Origin: Sialis fuliginosa
Taxonomy: Eukaryota > Arthropoda > Insecta > Megaloptera > Sialidae
Length of the DNA stretch: 64,000 nucleotides
Assembly: GCA_961205875.1 (NCBI GenBank)
Contig: OY540813.1
Span: 32,087,001 to 32,151,000, forward strand
Reading direction: 5' to 3'
The notes below the pieces were generated by a model, which searched no databases, was not told where the DNA came from, and saw nothing but the letters and a program-made list of their open reading frames with translations. Each line of letters starts with the position of its first letter. The first letter of the stretch is position 1. Shown here one piece after another: positions 44,909 to 55,900 of this stretch. The position numbers were made by a program, and so were the translations under genes.

Positions 44909-46691
44909 CACTCATCCAAACAATTAAAGGAACAAGAATTTAAACATTTTTTTTGGGTGTTTTTTGAAGTGCTGTATCTTTGTGAAAAATGGTCGTATCG
45001 AAATAAAACAAAAAGCATTTTAAAGCTTCAAGTTTCTAGTTTTGAGATTTTTTAGCATAATTTTTTTTGAGTTACGGTTATCGCGCAATCAAAATAAATA
45101 GTGGGACACAAAAATTTTCCAATTTTTTAAATTTTTTTTAAGGGTCCTCGGGCTTGGGAAATTTTTTTTCAGTTAAACGAATGCATTGGTCAGTTAACTT
45201 GTTTATTCAGCTTTAATTTGCTTTTTTTTTTGGTCTCTCTCAATTTTTTTTCGCCGAGATATCTGCCTTTAAATGAAAAATGATTCTTTTGTCTTCGATC
45301 ATCAATATATCAGCAACTAATGATTAAACAGTAAATTTAAGGTCAGTTTTAAAAACTTGAATAAATTTCCTACAAGACCCTTTTATGACTTTATTAGAAA
45401 AAAATTTTTTTTTACTCTCACCATTAGTGTGAAAAAGTACAAAAAAATGACCTTTTATGTTCTTTTAGTAAATCTATCGCTACTTTACAAATATTGATGG
45501 GAAGATTAATGTTGCCAGGTGATTTTACAGCTTAATGTACCTCCAATAGCCCTGTAATTTTTTAAATTGATCCATCGAACCGTTTTTCCGGACCGATTGA
45601 TCAATGTTTTACAAAACAATTAAAGGAACATGTGTATTGTGTAACAGACTGGAACATAACATTGTGTAATCATCATCAAAATGTAGAAAACGATTTTCGA
45701 TTTTTGATTTTATTTACAGTTTTGCATTAGTTACTTGTTAAATTTGAAATGGAGAAAAAAAATTCAAAAAAATTAAAAAAATAATTTTTTTTTTAATTTT
45801 GAATTTTTTTTTCAAAATTTTTAAAATATTTCAAGAAACAATACTGACTCATTTTTGACTCGATTCGGCTTTTGCGTACCATAATTTTACTCATCTTGAA
45901 TTAATTGCATTAATTAATTCTTTCGCAGCGGGAACCGTACGAAATTGTAAAATAATTTTGTCTCGCATGCTGGAATCGAATTAATACGCAAGCAAAATTT
46001 GATCAGTCGGTTCGAAAAAACGGTTCGATGGATCAATTTAAAAATTTACAGGGCTGTTGGATGTACATTAAGCTGTAAAATCACCTGGCAACATTAATCT
46101 TCCCATCAATATTTGAAAAGTAGCGATAGATTTACTAAAAGAACATAAAAGGTCATTTTTTCGTACTTTTTCACACTAACGGTGAGGGTAAAAAAAATTT
46201 TTTTCTAATAAAGTCATAAAAGGGTCTTGTAGGAAATTTATTCAAGTTTTTAAAACTGACCTTAAATTTACTGTTTAATCATTAGTTGCTGATATATTGA
46301 TGATCGGAGACAAAAGAATCATTTTTCATTTAAAGGCAGATATCTCGGTGAAAAAAAATTGAGAGAGACCAAAAAAAAAGAAAATTAAAGCTGAATAAAC
46401 AAGTTAACTGACCAATGCATTGGTTTAACTGAAAAAAAATTTCCCAAGCCCGAGGATCCTTAAAAAAATTTAAAAAAATTGGAAAATTTTTGTGTCCCAC
46501 TATTTCTTTTGATTGCGCGATAACCGTAACTCAAAAAAATTATGCTAAAAAATCTCAAAACTAGAAACTTGAAGCTTTAAAATGCTTTTTGTTTTATTTC
46601 GATACGACCATTTTTTACAAAGATACAGCACTTCAAAAAACACCCAAAAAAAATGTTTAAATTCTTGTTCCTTTAATTGTTTGGATGAGTA
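44909..46691. mobile_element. TA-flanked long-hairpin element (1.78 kb), arms of about 700 bp
   Basis: The ends are CACTCATCCAAACAATTAAA and its inverse, with TA at 44907-44908 and 46692-46693. The arms, 44909 to about 45608 and about 45994-46691, are near-perfect inverses. The ~385-bp centre again contains AAACAATTAAAGGAACA, an echo of the terminal word. The CACT start and TA duplication suggest Tc1/mariner. No transposase frame is present. Confidence 0.8.
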
Positions 46692-46709
46692 TATAACTTT
46701 AGCACAATA

Positions 46710-46858
46710 AAAATAAAAACTAATTTTGAATAAAATCTTTGGAGGGCTGTAGTTCCCTCATGAAAAATTTCCGGACACATGTTCATATAATGTTTTTTGG
46801 TTAAAATATTTTTCTCAATTTACTATTCAAGTTTGGCATGACTGTGCTGAATCACTCT
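46710..46858. repeat. Solo end of transposon family A
   Basis: The block from AAACTAATTTTGAATAAAAT, through GGAGGGCTGTAG, to TTCAAGTTTGGCATGACT matches the right terminus of the element at 547-1524. Confidence 0.65.
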
Positions 46859-47414
46859 GTATATGTATATTAAGGATATACAAAAAGCTCTGTATAATTA
46901 TGGTAATTCAAGTTCGATATATATAATTTCTATTTTTTGTAAATTGAAATAGAGTTATAAGATTCAAAGGCAAACCAAATTTTTTTTAAGCTTTGTTAAA
47001 GTGCATGAGAATAAAAGTTTGTTTAAACAAAATCTCTTAACCCTTTCAGTCCTGAATTTTTAATATTGAAAATTAATTTCAAAAGCACGGATCAAAAGTA
47101 CAGATTGGCACAGTAAATGTTATGGTAGCAAATGTCACCGGCGGCAGTGAGGGTAATGAACAAATTAAATGTTGAAATTCTGAACGTTGTAAAAGATGAA
47201 AACTAAAACTAGAAAAAGTGCGAGAAATCACAGTTCTTTATAGAAAATAACCATGATACGATTCGGGGTATGTTGTGAGAGAGAGACAGATGATGTGTTT
47301 GATTGTTTCTTTTATTTAATTTATACAAATGGATATCATGTATTAATATCTCGTAGTTATGGGGTCGTCTGCATCTTGAGGTTGGAGGAATGTAGACTGA
47401 AGTGGTGGACGGCG

Positions 47415-49623
47415 CACAGTGGGTCTAAATCGTACTTTTTTGCGCGAAATTTCGCTTCAAGCCAATTTTCAACCAATTTTAATAAAGTCAGTGGCATTTG
47501 AAAGGTAAATAGTTGTAGTTTCTGAAAATTACCCCAAGAATAGTCAATTCACCCTCTTAATTATTGTTTCATCCCCTTAAATCTGAAAATTCGATTAAAC
47601 GATAAATTCATAAATTTATAAATCGAATAAGATAATATATTCTGCACAAATATAAATATCTATTTGTTAGTACTATTATATAGTATGTGTAAACATGTGT
47701 GAACATATTTTAATATATACAGGATGAGTCATAAGCTCGTATTTCTTCGATATCTCCTCTGTTAATAATTAGAGAAAAATTTTAATTTTGAATGATATTA
47801 TAAATAATAATACACATCTAAACTTATATTAAAATATATAGTGTGACCCCGAAAAAGGTGTATCATTACAGGGTGAATTGATAGTGCTTGTATCTTCGAT
47901 ATCTCCTCTCTTTTACAAGATACAGAAAAAATTCAAATATTAGATAATACTAAAAGTATAAATGTACATTATAAGAATGTATTGAAATATACAGTGTGGC
48001 CCCGAAATAAGGTGTATCACAAATATAATGTATTTTTAAATGGGATGACCCATTTATTTCTACCTTATGTAACTCTTGTATAGAAGATCTATACAGTGGT
48101 ACAATATTTTTTAAAAACATTGAGGGGAAGGGGTATGATATAATTTTTTTTAATTGGCGTTTTCAAACATTGTTTTGAAAAATCATTTTCGTTTTGGTGT
48201 GGCATTAGTTTAACCTAGACACCACTATTAATCCATTAGAAATTTGTTTTATACAAGGTGCTCCTGAAAAAACTACAATTATTCAAAAATTATATGTTAC
48301 AAAACTATTTTTTAATGGAACAAAATATTTTTTTGTCATTAAGTATGTCATATTCGGTACACTACAACTTTTCACGGCAGGTAAATCCTGCACCTAAAAT
48401 AAATAAATATACTAAAAACGCTTATTACTTACATTACATGAAACATTTATGAAAAAAAAACTATTAGATTTTATGCTTAAAAATAAACACTTCGTGTCTT
48501 AAAAAAATTTTCTCTAAACTTGCAGGATTTAGACTAAATTTTTGAAAAAACTTTAAAAATCTCTATTGAATTAAAAACTTATAAAAGGTTCTTTAAAAAT
48601 ATCAAACAAAAATTGTTTTGTTTAGTTTAAACAACAATTGTACAATATGAAATATGTTTATCTTAAAATTGACCTCCAAATGCTCTTGAAGCCCTTCATT
48701 AGACATAAATAAATAATTTTTGAATATTTCCAATTTTTTTCAGGGACACCTTGTATAAAACAATTAAATTTCAAATGGATTACAAGCGGTGTTGAGGTTA
48801 AGCTAATGCCACACCAAAACACTAGAATATATCTCCAAAATTAAGCCCTAAATGATTTATTAAAACAATGTTTGAAAACGCCAATTAAAAAAAATTATAT
48901 CATACCCCTTCCCCTCAATGTTTTTAAAAAATATTGTACCACTGTATAGATCTTCTATACAAGAGTTACATAAGGTAGAAATAAATGGGTCATCCCATTT
49001 AAAAATACATTATATTTGTGATACACCTTATTTCGGGGCCACACTGTATATTTCAATACATTCTTATAATGTACATTTATACTTTTAGTATTATCTAATA
49101 TTTGATTTTTTTCTGTATCTTGTAAATGAGAGGAGATATCGAAGATACACGCACTATCAACTCACCCTGTAATGATACACCTTTTTCGGGGTCACACTAT
49201 ATATTTTAATATAAGTTTAGATGTGTATTATTACTTATAATATCATTCAAAATTAAAATTTTTCTCTAATTATTAACAGAGGAGATATCGAAGAAATACG
49301 AACTTATGACTCATCCTGTATATATTAAAATATGTTCACACATGTTTACACATACTATATAATAGTACTAACAAATAGATATTTATATTTGTGCAGAATA
49401 TATTATCTTATTCGATTTATTAATTTATGAATTTATCGTTTAATCGAATTTTCAGATTTAAGGGGATGAAACAATAATTAAGAGGGTGAATTGACTATTC
49501 TTGGGGTAATTTTCAGAAACTACAACTATTTACCTTTCAAATGCCACTGACTTTATTAAAATTGGTTGAAAATTGGCTTGAAGCGAAATTTCGCGCAAAA
49601 AAGTACGATTTAGACCCACTGTG
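47415..49623. mobile_element. 2.2-kb long-hairpin element at the edge of the satellite
   Basis: The ends are CACAGTGGGTCTAAATCG and its inverse. CGGCG lies at 47410-47414 and 49624-49628, compatible with a 5-bp duplication. Arms of nearly 1 kb run inward and include GTGTGACCCCGAAAAAGGTG and CCTTATGTAACTCTTGTATA blocks with their inverses. The centre is near 48300-48700. No protein-coding frame is supported. Confidence 0.8.
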
Positions 49624-50815
49624 CGGCGTCGTGTGGAGAGGTCACGTGGGAGGTGACCGCGAAAAGCCTGGATGGTGGGTGCGACGGCGGGGGGGCGTCG
49701 GAATTGTGGGTCACGACGTAGGTGACCGAGAAGCCTGGGCGGCGTGAGCGACGGCGGAGGCGTCGGCGTTGTGGGCGTCCGTGAGCGGGCCTGGAGGCGA
49801 TGTCCGAGGGGTGACCTAGGGATTGCGTCTGAGGGCGGCGGTGTGGGCGTCTGCGTCGTAGGAGACGGCGGGGGCGTCGGCGTTGTGAGCGTCCGTGAGC
49901 GGGCCTAGAGGCGATGTCCGAGAGCGGACCTGGGGATTGCGTCCGAGGGCGGCGGTGCGGGCGTCGGCGTCGTAGGAGACGGCGAAGGCGTCGGCGTTGT
50001 GAGCGTCCGTGAGCGGGCCTGGAGGCGATGTCCGATGGCGGACCTGGGGATTGCGTCCGAGGGCGGCGGTGCGGGCGTTGGAGTCGTAGGAGACGGCGAT
50101 GGCGTCGGCGTTGTGAGCGTCCGTGAGCGGGCCTGGAGGCTATGTCCGAGGGCGGCGGTGCGGGCGGCGGCGTCGTAGGAGACGGCGAGGGCGTCGGCGT
50201 TGTGAGCGTCCGTGAGCAGGCCTGGAGATGATGTCCGAGAGCGGCGGTGCGGGAGTCGGCGTCGTAGGAGACGGCGGGGGCGTCGGCATTAAGAGCGTCC
50301 GTGAGCGGGTCTGGAGGTTATGTCCGAGGGCGGCGGTGCGGGCGGCGGCGTCGTAGGAGACGGCGAGGGTGTCGGCGTTGTGAGCGTCCGTGAGCAGGCC
50401 TGGAGATGATGTCCGAGAGCGGCGGGCGGGCGTTGGCGTCGTAGAAGACGGCGGGGGCGTCAGCGTTGTGAGCGTCCGTGAGCGGGCCTGGAGGCAATGT
50501 CCGAGGGCGGCGGTGTGGGCGTCGGCATCGTAGGAGACGGCGAGGGCGAAGGCGGTGGCGTTGTGAGCGTCCGTGAGCGGGCCTGGAGGCGATGTCCGAG
50601 GGCGGACCTGGGGATTGCGTCCGAGGGCGTCGGTGCGGGCGTCGGCGTCGTAGGAGACGGCGAGGGCGTCGGCGTTGTGCGCGTCCGTGAGCGGGCCTGG
50701 AGGTTTTGTCCGAGGGCGGCGGTGCGGGCGTCGGCGTCGTAGGAGACGGCGAGGGCGTCGGTGTTGTGAGCGTCCGTGAGTGGGCCTGGAAGCGATGTCC
50801 GAGGGCGGACCTGCG
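49624..50815 (+). repeat. GC-rich tandem satellite, 85-120 bp subrepeats
   Basis: About eleven irregular copies of a unit centred on GTGAGCGGGCCTGGAGGCGA, GTCCGAGGGCGGCGGTGCGG and GTCGTAGGAGACGGCGAGGG lie head to tail. Base composition jumps from AT-rich to strongly GC-rich at 49,624. The long open frames in it on both strands follow from codon-like periodic GC content and are not genes. Confidence 0.9.
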
Positions 50816-51041
50816 AGTAGTAGGAAGACTCGATGGGCGGGTCATGACCTTGACCTTAAGGTCAATGACCTTGACATTGCAGGTGGGACCACTGAGGTCA
50901 ATGACCTTTGCAGCTGCAAATGTCAATGAACTTTGCAAAGAATCCGGGATCCGGTCATTCAACTCTCAGGTCACACCTGCAATGTCAAGGTCATTGACCT
51001 TAAGGTCAAGGTCATGACCCGCCCATCGAGTCTTCCTACTA
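50816..51041. repeat. First ~230-bp palindrome module of the satellite
   Basis: The left arm starts AGTAGTAGGAAGACTCGATG and the right arm is its inverse, ending CGAGTCTTCCTACTACT. It contains AGGTCAATGACCT twice and AGGTCATTGACCT once, all nuclear-receptor-type IR1 palindromes. A TATA box and the virus-like island follow directly. Confidence 0.85.
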
Positions 51042-51043
51042 CT

Positions 51044-51054
51044 TATATAAATAT
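51044..51054 (+). promoter_or_regulatory. TATA box upstream of the virus-like island
   Basis: TATATAAATAT lies 32 bp before the ATG at 51086, a spacing compatible with a core promoter. The same box follows most palindrome modules of the satellite, with a few variants. Confidence 0.55.
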
Positions 51055-51085
51055 CGTTGGTATCGTTATATTTTCTGTCATAAAC

Positions 51086-51832
51086 ATGAATCATGTAGTG
51101 GGGTTCGTGGATATACAATTTATTTACTGGAACGGTCGTCATAGGATTGTGAAAGAAATCACGTTTACATCGTCAGCAGCGTCAAAAATAAAACAATATA
51201 TTTTCGAACCTCCATATAACGAGACCGAGTTAGAGGATGCTGTAATTAGAAAAAATCTTTGGTTAACAAATAATCTGCATGGTTAAAGTTGACGTGATGG
51301 TGTAATAAGTTATCTCGACTTAGATACAGTTATCGAGGGTTTTATTTCCGATCATAATATCAACATTATATACGTTAAAGGATTGGAGAAGACAAATTTT
51401 TTAAAAAGGTATGTAAAAAACATTCAAGTCGAAAACATTGAAATTTTAAATTGTCCATCTTTAAAAAAACTAAATTATTCATGTAATTTTAATTGTGAAT
51501 TTCGTCCTCATACGATTAACAATAGTTTAAATTGTGCATTCCGGAATGTATTTAACTTAGTCGAGTGGTATATAAAGATTGTTGCTGACATACCGCATCA
51601 TTGTGATGTTAAATTATATTTAAATAAATATTTTGATAGACTAAAAACATTTTACTTTTGGCCTTACGTTCAAAATTCATGCAGTTCTTTAGCGCTTGAC
51701 GGATATTTTTATAGTAACTATTTTGATAGAATTCAGTGTTATTTCTGTGGACATACTGTTGACAATTGGCTTGAAGAAAACAATAAGGAAAAAGTTTTAC
51801 ATTTTAATAGTAAATGTTCGCTCAGTAAATAG
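51086..51832 (+). pseudogene. Polinton/adintovirus-type reading frame with C-terminal BIR-like domain, interrupted by two stops
   Basis: One frame runs from the ATG at 51086 to the stop at 51830-51832 but is broken by TAA at 51284-51286 and TGA at 51290-51292. The first part resembles a protein family that often accompanies Polinton-like elements in insects, with an NNLHG-type block just before the breaks and an IIYVKGLEK block after them; its function is not established. The C-terminal part (about 51638-51823) looks like a BIR domain: an R-x3-F-x2-WP start, a DG-x-F/Y core and putative zinc ligands C-x2-C-x17-H-x4-C. The last spacing is shorter than the usual x6-8. BIR proteins typically bind caspases or IAP antagonists and block apoptosis. 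As it stands the frame cannot give the full protein. Confidence 0.65.
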
Positions 51833-51837
51833 TTGAT

Positions 51838-52407
51838 ATGAATTCTTTAGAAATATATCGTTTATTAAACTTGAATAAAATCACTGCATCTAAATTTGGT
51901 GGTGTATTTGCAGCAGATAAATTACCACGAAAAATCACAAATAAACCATGTATAATTGTTGCTAACACTGACACATCTAAATACAGCGGTACACATTGGG
52001 TTGCATATTTTCTAAATTCATCAGGTGTTTCCGAATACTTTGATTCGTACGGTTTGTTTCCGCTAAATAAGTATATTATTGAATTTTTGAATAATAATTC
52101 CAAACATTGGTCTAATAATACACAAACAATACAAAGCGCGACATCTGATGTCTGCGGACGATATTGTTCTGTTTATCTGTTACATCGACCTATGGGAAAA
52201 AGCAAAAAATTATTTCTTAAACGTTTCGATTCGAACGATTTGCATGCAAATGATCAGAAAATCATCAGGCTCTTCATACGAGGCTTTGGAGAAAAACAAT
52301 CATATAGACGGTCATACAATGGTGGGGGTACGAGGATACAGGACTGTTGTTCGTCAATAAGGTATGTCATTTGTGTTTTAAAAGTGTATAGCTTTATAAC
52401 TAAGTAG
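51838..52407 (+). CDS. Adenovirus-type cysteine protease (adenain-like), Polinton-derived
   Basis: This frame of 189 codons starts 5 bp after the preceding frame. It shows the catalytic layout of the adenain/ULP1 fold: His53 in GTHWVAYF, an acidic residue at 69 in EYFDSYG (or Glu66), Gln99 seven residues before Cys106, and Cys106 in SDVCGRYC. Spacing agrees with adenain (H54, E71, Q115, C122). In Polintons and adintoviruses this enzyme matures capsid proteins. Residues beyond about 155 look less constrained, and an AAG/GTATGT donor-like site lies at 52361. All key residues are present, so the core is intact, but expression is unproven. Confidence 0.75.
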   Translation: MNSLEIYRLLNLNKITASKFGGVFAADKLPRKITNKPCIIVANTDTSKYSGTHWVAYFLNSSGVSEYFDSYGLFPLNKYIIEFLNNNSKHWSNNTQTIQSATSDVCGRYCSVYLLHRPMGKSKKLFLKRFDSNDLHANDQKIIRLFIRGFGEKQSYRRSYNGGGTRIQDCCSSIRYVICVLKVYSFITK

Positions 52408-52446
52408 TTCGTGTGTTTTTACATTATAGTAATCATTCGTGTCGAG

Positions 52447-52584
52447 ATGTCGCAAGTAGAACCTGTAAAAACGCCAGTAACAACAACAACAATAAAAACA
52501 ACGGCCGCGCTTCCTACGTGTAACATATTGTTACTCAACAATGTTTATTTTCTGAACGAAATTTGTAATAAATACATTTTTTAA
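52447..52584 (+). CDS. Small frame of unknown function in the island
   Basis: This frame of 45 codons starts MSQVEPVKTPVTTTTIKTTA and ends at a TAA. A Thr-rich start followed by a more hydrophobic end is all that can be said. A donor-like site at 52361 and an acceptor-like TTTTTACATTATAG at 52429 could define a 68-bp intron joining it to the protease frame. It may equally be the remnant of a truncated third viral gene. I do not recognise it. Confidence 0.3.
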   Translation: MSQVEPVKTPVTTTTIKTTAALPTCNILLLNNVYFLNEICNKYIF

Positions 52585-52770
52585 TATGTAAATAAGATAA
52601 TATTATTAACAATAAAAATTCTAACAAATATAAATATTCACAACAATAAAAAAAAATGTATTGTTATTATTATTAACAAGTAGTAGTAGAATTATTGGTA
52701 TTCAGAAAAACATGATGCATTGGTATTATTGATAACAACAACAATAGCATCAGATTTCAAAAATCCGCCC
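52585..52770. other. AT-rich tail of the virus-like island
   Basis: AT-rich sequence with AACAATAAAA and TTATTATTATT words lies between the last small frame and the GC-rich array. AATAAA-like poly(A) signals occur (for example at about 52609), but no gene is seen. Confidence 0.45.
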
Positions 52771-52811
52771 CCCGCCCCCCGCATCACGGCGCCCACCACC
52801 ACTTTTTATAC

Positions 52812-52935
52812 ACCTGCAAAGACCACGCACCTGCAAAGGTCATTGACCTACGCAGATGCAAAGTTCATTCACCTTTGCACCTGCAAAGTTCATTGACCTT
52901 TGCACCTGTAAAGTTCATTGACCTTTCAGGTCACA
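52812..52935 (+). repeat. Short tandem repeat of the satellite half-palindrome
   Basis: About four imperfect copies of a ~26-bp word (ACCTGCAAAGTTCATTGACC-like) lie where the array resumes after the island. Each keeps a TGACC half-site. Confidence 0.6.
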
Positions 52936-55900
52936 CTTGCAATGTCAAGGTCATTGACCTTAAGGTCAAGGTCATGACCCGCCCAGCGAGGGTTCCTACT
53001 ACTCCTGGGGATTGCGTCCGAGGGCGGCGGTGCGGACGGCGAGGCCGAGGGCGTCGGCGTTGTGAGCATCCGTGAGCGGGCCTGGAGGTTATGTCCGTGG
53101 GTGGCGGTGCGGGCGGCGGCGTCGTAGGAGACGGCGAGGGCGACGGCGTTGTGAGCGTCCGAGGGCGGCGGAGCGGGCGTAGGCGTCGTAGGAAACGGCG
53201 GGGGCGTCGGCGTTGTGAGCGTCCGTATTCGGGCCTGGTGGCTAAGTCCGAGGGCGGACCTGGGAGTAGTAGGTCGACTCGATTGGCAGGTCATGACCTT
53301 GACCTTAAGGTCAATGACCTTGACATTGCAGGTGTGACCTCTGAGGTCAATTAACTTTGCAAAGAATCCGGGATCCGGTCATTCAACTCTCAGGTCACAC
53401 CTGCAATGTCAAGGTCATTGACCTTAAGGTCAAAGTCATGACCCGCCCTACGAGTTTTTCTACTACTTATATAAATATCGTTGGTATGTCCGAGGGTGGC
53501 GGTGCGGGCGGCGGTGCTGGCGTTGGCGTCGTAGGAGACGGCGAGGGCGAGGACGTCGGCGTTTTGAGCGTCCGTGAGCGGGCCTGGAGGCGATGTCCAA
53601 GGGCGGACCTGGGAATTGCGTCCGAGGGCGGCGGTGCTGGCGTCGGCGTCGTAGGAGACGGCGAGGGCGTCGGCGTTGTGAGCGCCCGTGAGCGGGCCTG
53701 GAGGTTATGTCCGAGGGCGGCGGAGCGGGCGTCGGCGTCGTAGGAGATGGCGAGGACGAGGGCGTCGGCAATGTGAGCGTCTGTGAGCGGGCCTGGAGGT
53801 TATGACCGAGGGCGGCGGTGCGGGCGGCGGTGCGAGCGTCGTCGTCGTAGAAGACGGCGAGGGCTTCGGCGTTGTAAGCGTCCGTGAGCGGGCCTGTGGA
53901 TTGCGTCCGAGGGCGGCGGTGCGGGTGTCGGCGTCGTAGGAGACGGCGGGGGGACGGCGTTGTGAGCGTCCGAGGGCGGCGGAGCGGGCGTAGGCGTCGT
54001 AGGAGACGGCGGGGGCGTCGGCGTTGTGAGCGTCCGTGAGCGGGCCTAGAGGCTAAGTCCGAGGGCGGGCCTGGGAGTAGTAGGAAGACTCGATTGGCGG
54101 GTCATGACTTGACCTTAAGGTCATGACCTTGACTTTGTGGGTCATGACCTTGACCTTAAGGCCAATGACCTTGACATTGCATGTGTGACCTCTGAGGTCA
54201 ATGAACTTTGCAGCTGCAAAGGTCAATGAACTTTGCAAAGGATCCGGGATCCGGTCATTCAGCTCTTAGGTCACACCTGCAATGTCAAGGTCAAGGTCAT
54301 GACCCGCCCATCGAGTTTTCCTACTACTTATTTAAATATCTTTATGTCCGAGGGCTGCGGATCGGGCGATGGTGCGGGTGGCGGTGCTGGCGTCGGCGTC
54401 GTCGGAGACGGCAAGGGTGAGGGCGTCGGCGTTGTGAGCGTCCGTGAGCGGGCCTGGAGTCGATGTCCGAGGGCGGACCTGTGGATTGCGTCCGAGGGCG
54501 GCGGTGCGGGTGTCGGCGTCGTAGGAGACGTTGAGGGCGTCGGCGTTGTGAGCGTCCGTGAGCGTGCCTGGAGGCGATGTCCGAGGGCGGACCTGGGAGT
54601 AGTAGGAAGACTCGATGGGCGGGTCATGACCTTAACCTTAAGGTCAATGACCTTGACATTGCAGGTGTGACCTCTGAGGTCAATGAACTTTGCAGCTGCA
54701 AAGGTCAATGAACTTTGCAAAGAATCCGGGATCCGGTCATTCAGCTCTTAGGTCACACCTGCAATGTCAAGGTCAAGGTCATGACCCGCCCATCGAGTCT
54801 TCCTACTAGTTATTTAAATATCTTTGGTATGTCTGAGGGCGGCGGTGCGGGCGGCGGTGCGGGTGGCGATGCTGGCGTCGGCCTCGTCGGAGTCGGCAAG
54901 GGTGAGGGCGTCGGCGTTGTGAGCTTCCGTGAGCGGGCCTAGAGGCGATGACCGAGAACGGACCTGGGAGTAGTAGGAGGATTCGATGGGCGGGTCATGA
55001 CCTTGACCTTAAGGTCAATGACCTTGACATTGCAGGTGTGACCTGTGACGTCGAAGAACTTTGCAGCTGCAAAGGTCAATGAACTTTGCAAAGAATCCGG
55101 GATCCGGTCATTCAGCTCTTAGGTCACACCTGCAATGTCAAGGTCAAGGTCATGACCCGCCCATCTAGTCTTCCTACTAGTTAATTAAATATCTTTGGTA
55201 TGTCCCAGGGCGGCGGTGCGGGCGGCGGTGCAAACGGCGGTGCGGGCGGCGGTGCGGGTGGCGGTGCTGGAATCGGCGTCGTCGGAGACGGCAAGGGTGA
55301 GGGCGTCGGCGTTGTGAGCGTCCGTGAGCGGGCCTGGAGGCGATGACCGAGGGCGGACCTGTGCATTGCGTCCGAGGGCGGCGGTGCGGGTGTAGGCGTC
55401 GTAGGAGACGGTGAAAGCGTCGGCGTTGTGTGCGTCCGTGAGCGTGCCTGGAGGCGATGTCCGAGTGCGGACCTGGGAGTAGTAGGAAGATTCGATGGGC
55501 GGGTCATGACCTTGACCTTAAGGTCAATGACCTTGACATTGCAGGTGAGACCTGTGAGGTCGAGGAACTTTGCAGCTGCAAAGGTCAATGAACTTTGCAA
55601 AGAATCCGGGATCCGGTCATTCAACTCTCAGGTCACACCTGCAATGTCAAGGTCATTGACCTTAAGGTAAAGGTCATGACCCGCCCATCGAGTCTTCCTA
55701 CTACTTATATTAATATCGTTGGTTTGTCCGAAGGCGGCGGTGTGGGCGGCGATGCGGGCAGCGGCGTCGTAGGAGACGGCGAGGGCGCCGGCGTTGTAAG
55801 CGTCCATAAGCGGGCCTGGGAGGAGTAGGAAGACTCGATGGGCGGGTCATGACCTTGACCTTAAGGTCAATGACCTTGACATTGCAAGGGTGACCTCTGA

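Noticed and set aside
49541-49747. Frame of 68 codons crossing the hairpin end into the satellite
   Set aside because: It spans the junction of two unrelated repeats and matches no family.
50318-50962. Arg/Pro/Thr-rich frame of 214 codons
   Set aside because: It lies wholly in the GC-rich subrepeat array, has equally open frames on the opposite strand, and is a translation of the repeat unit.
51822-52103. Minus-strand frame of 93 codons
   Set aside because: It is antisense to the protease frame, which has all catalytic residues in order.
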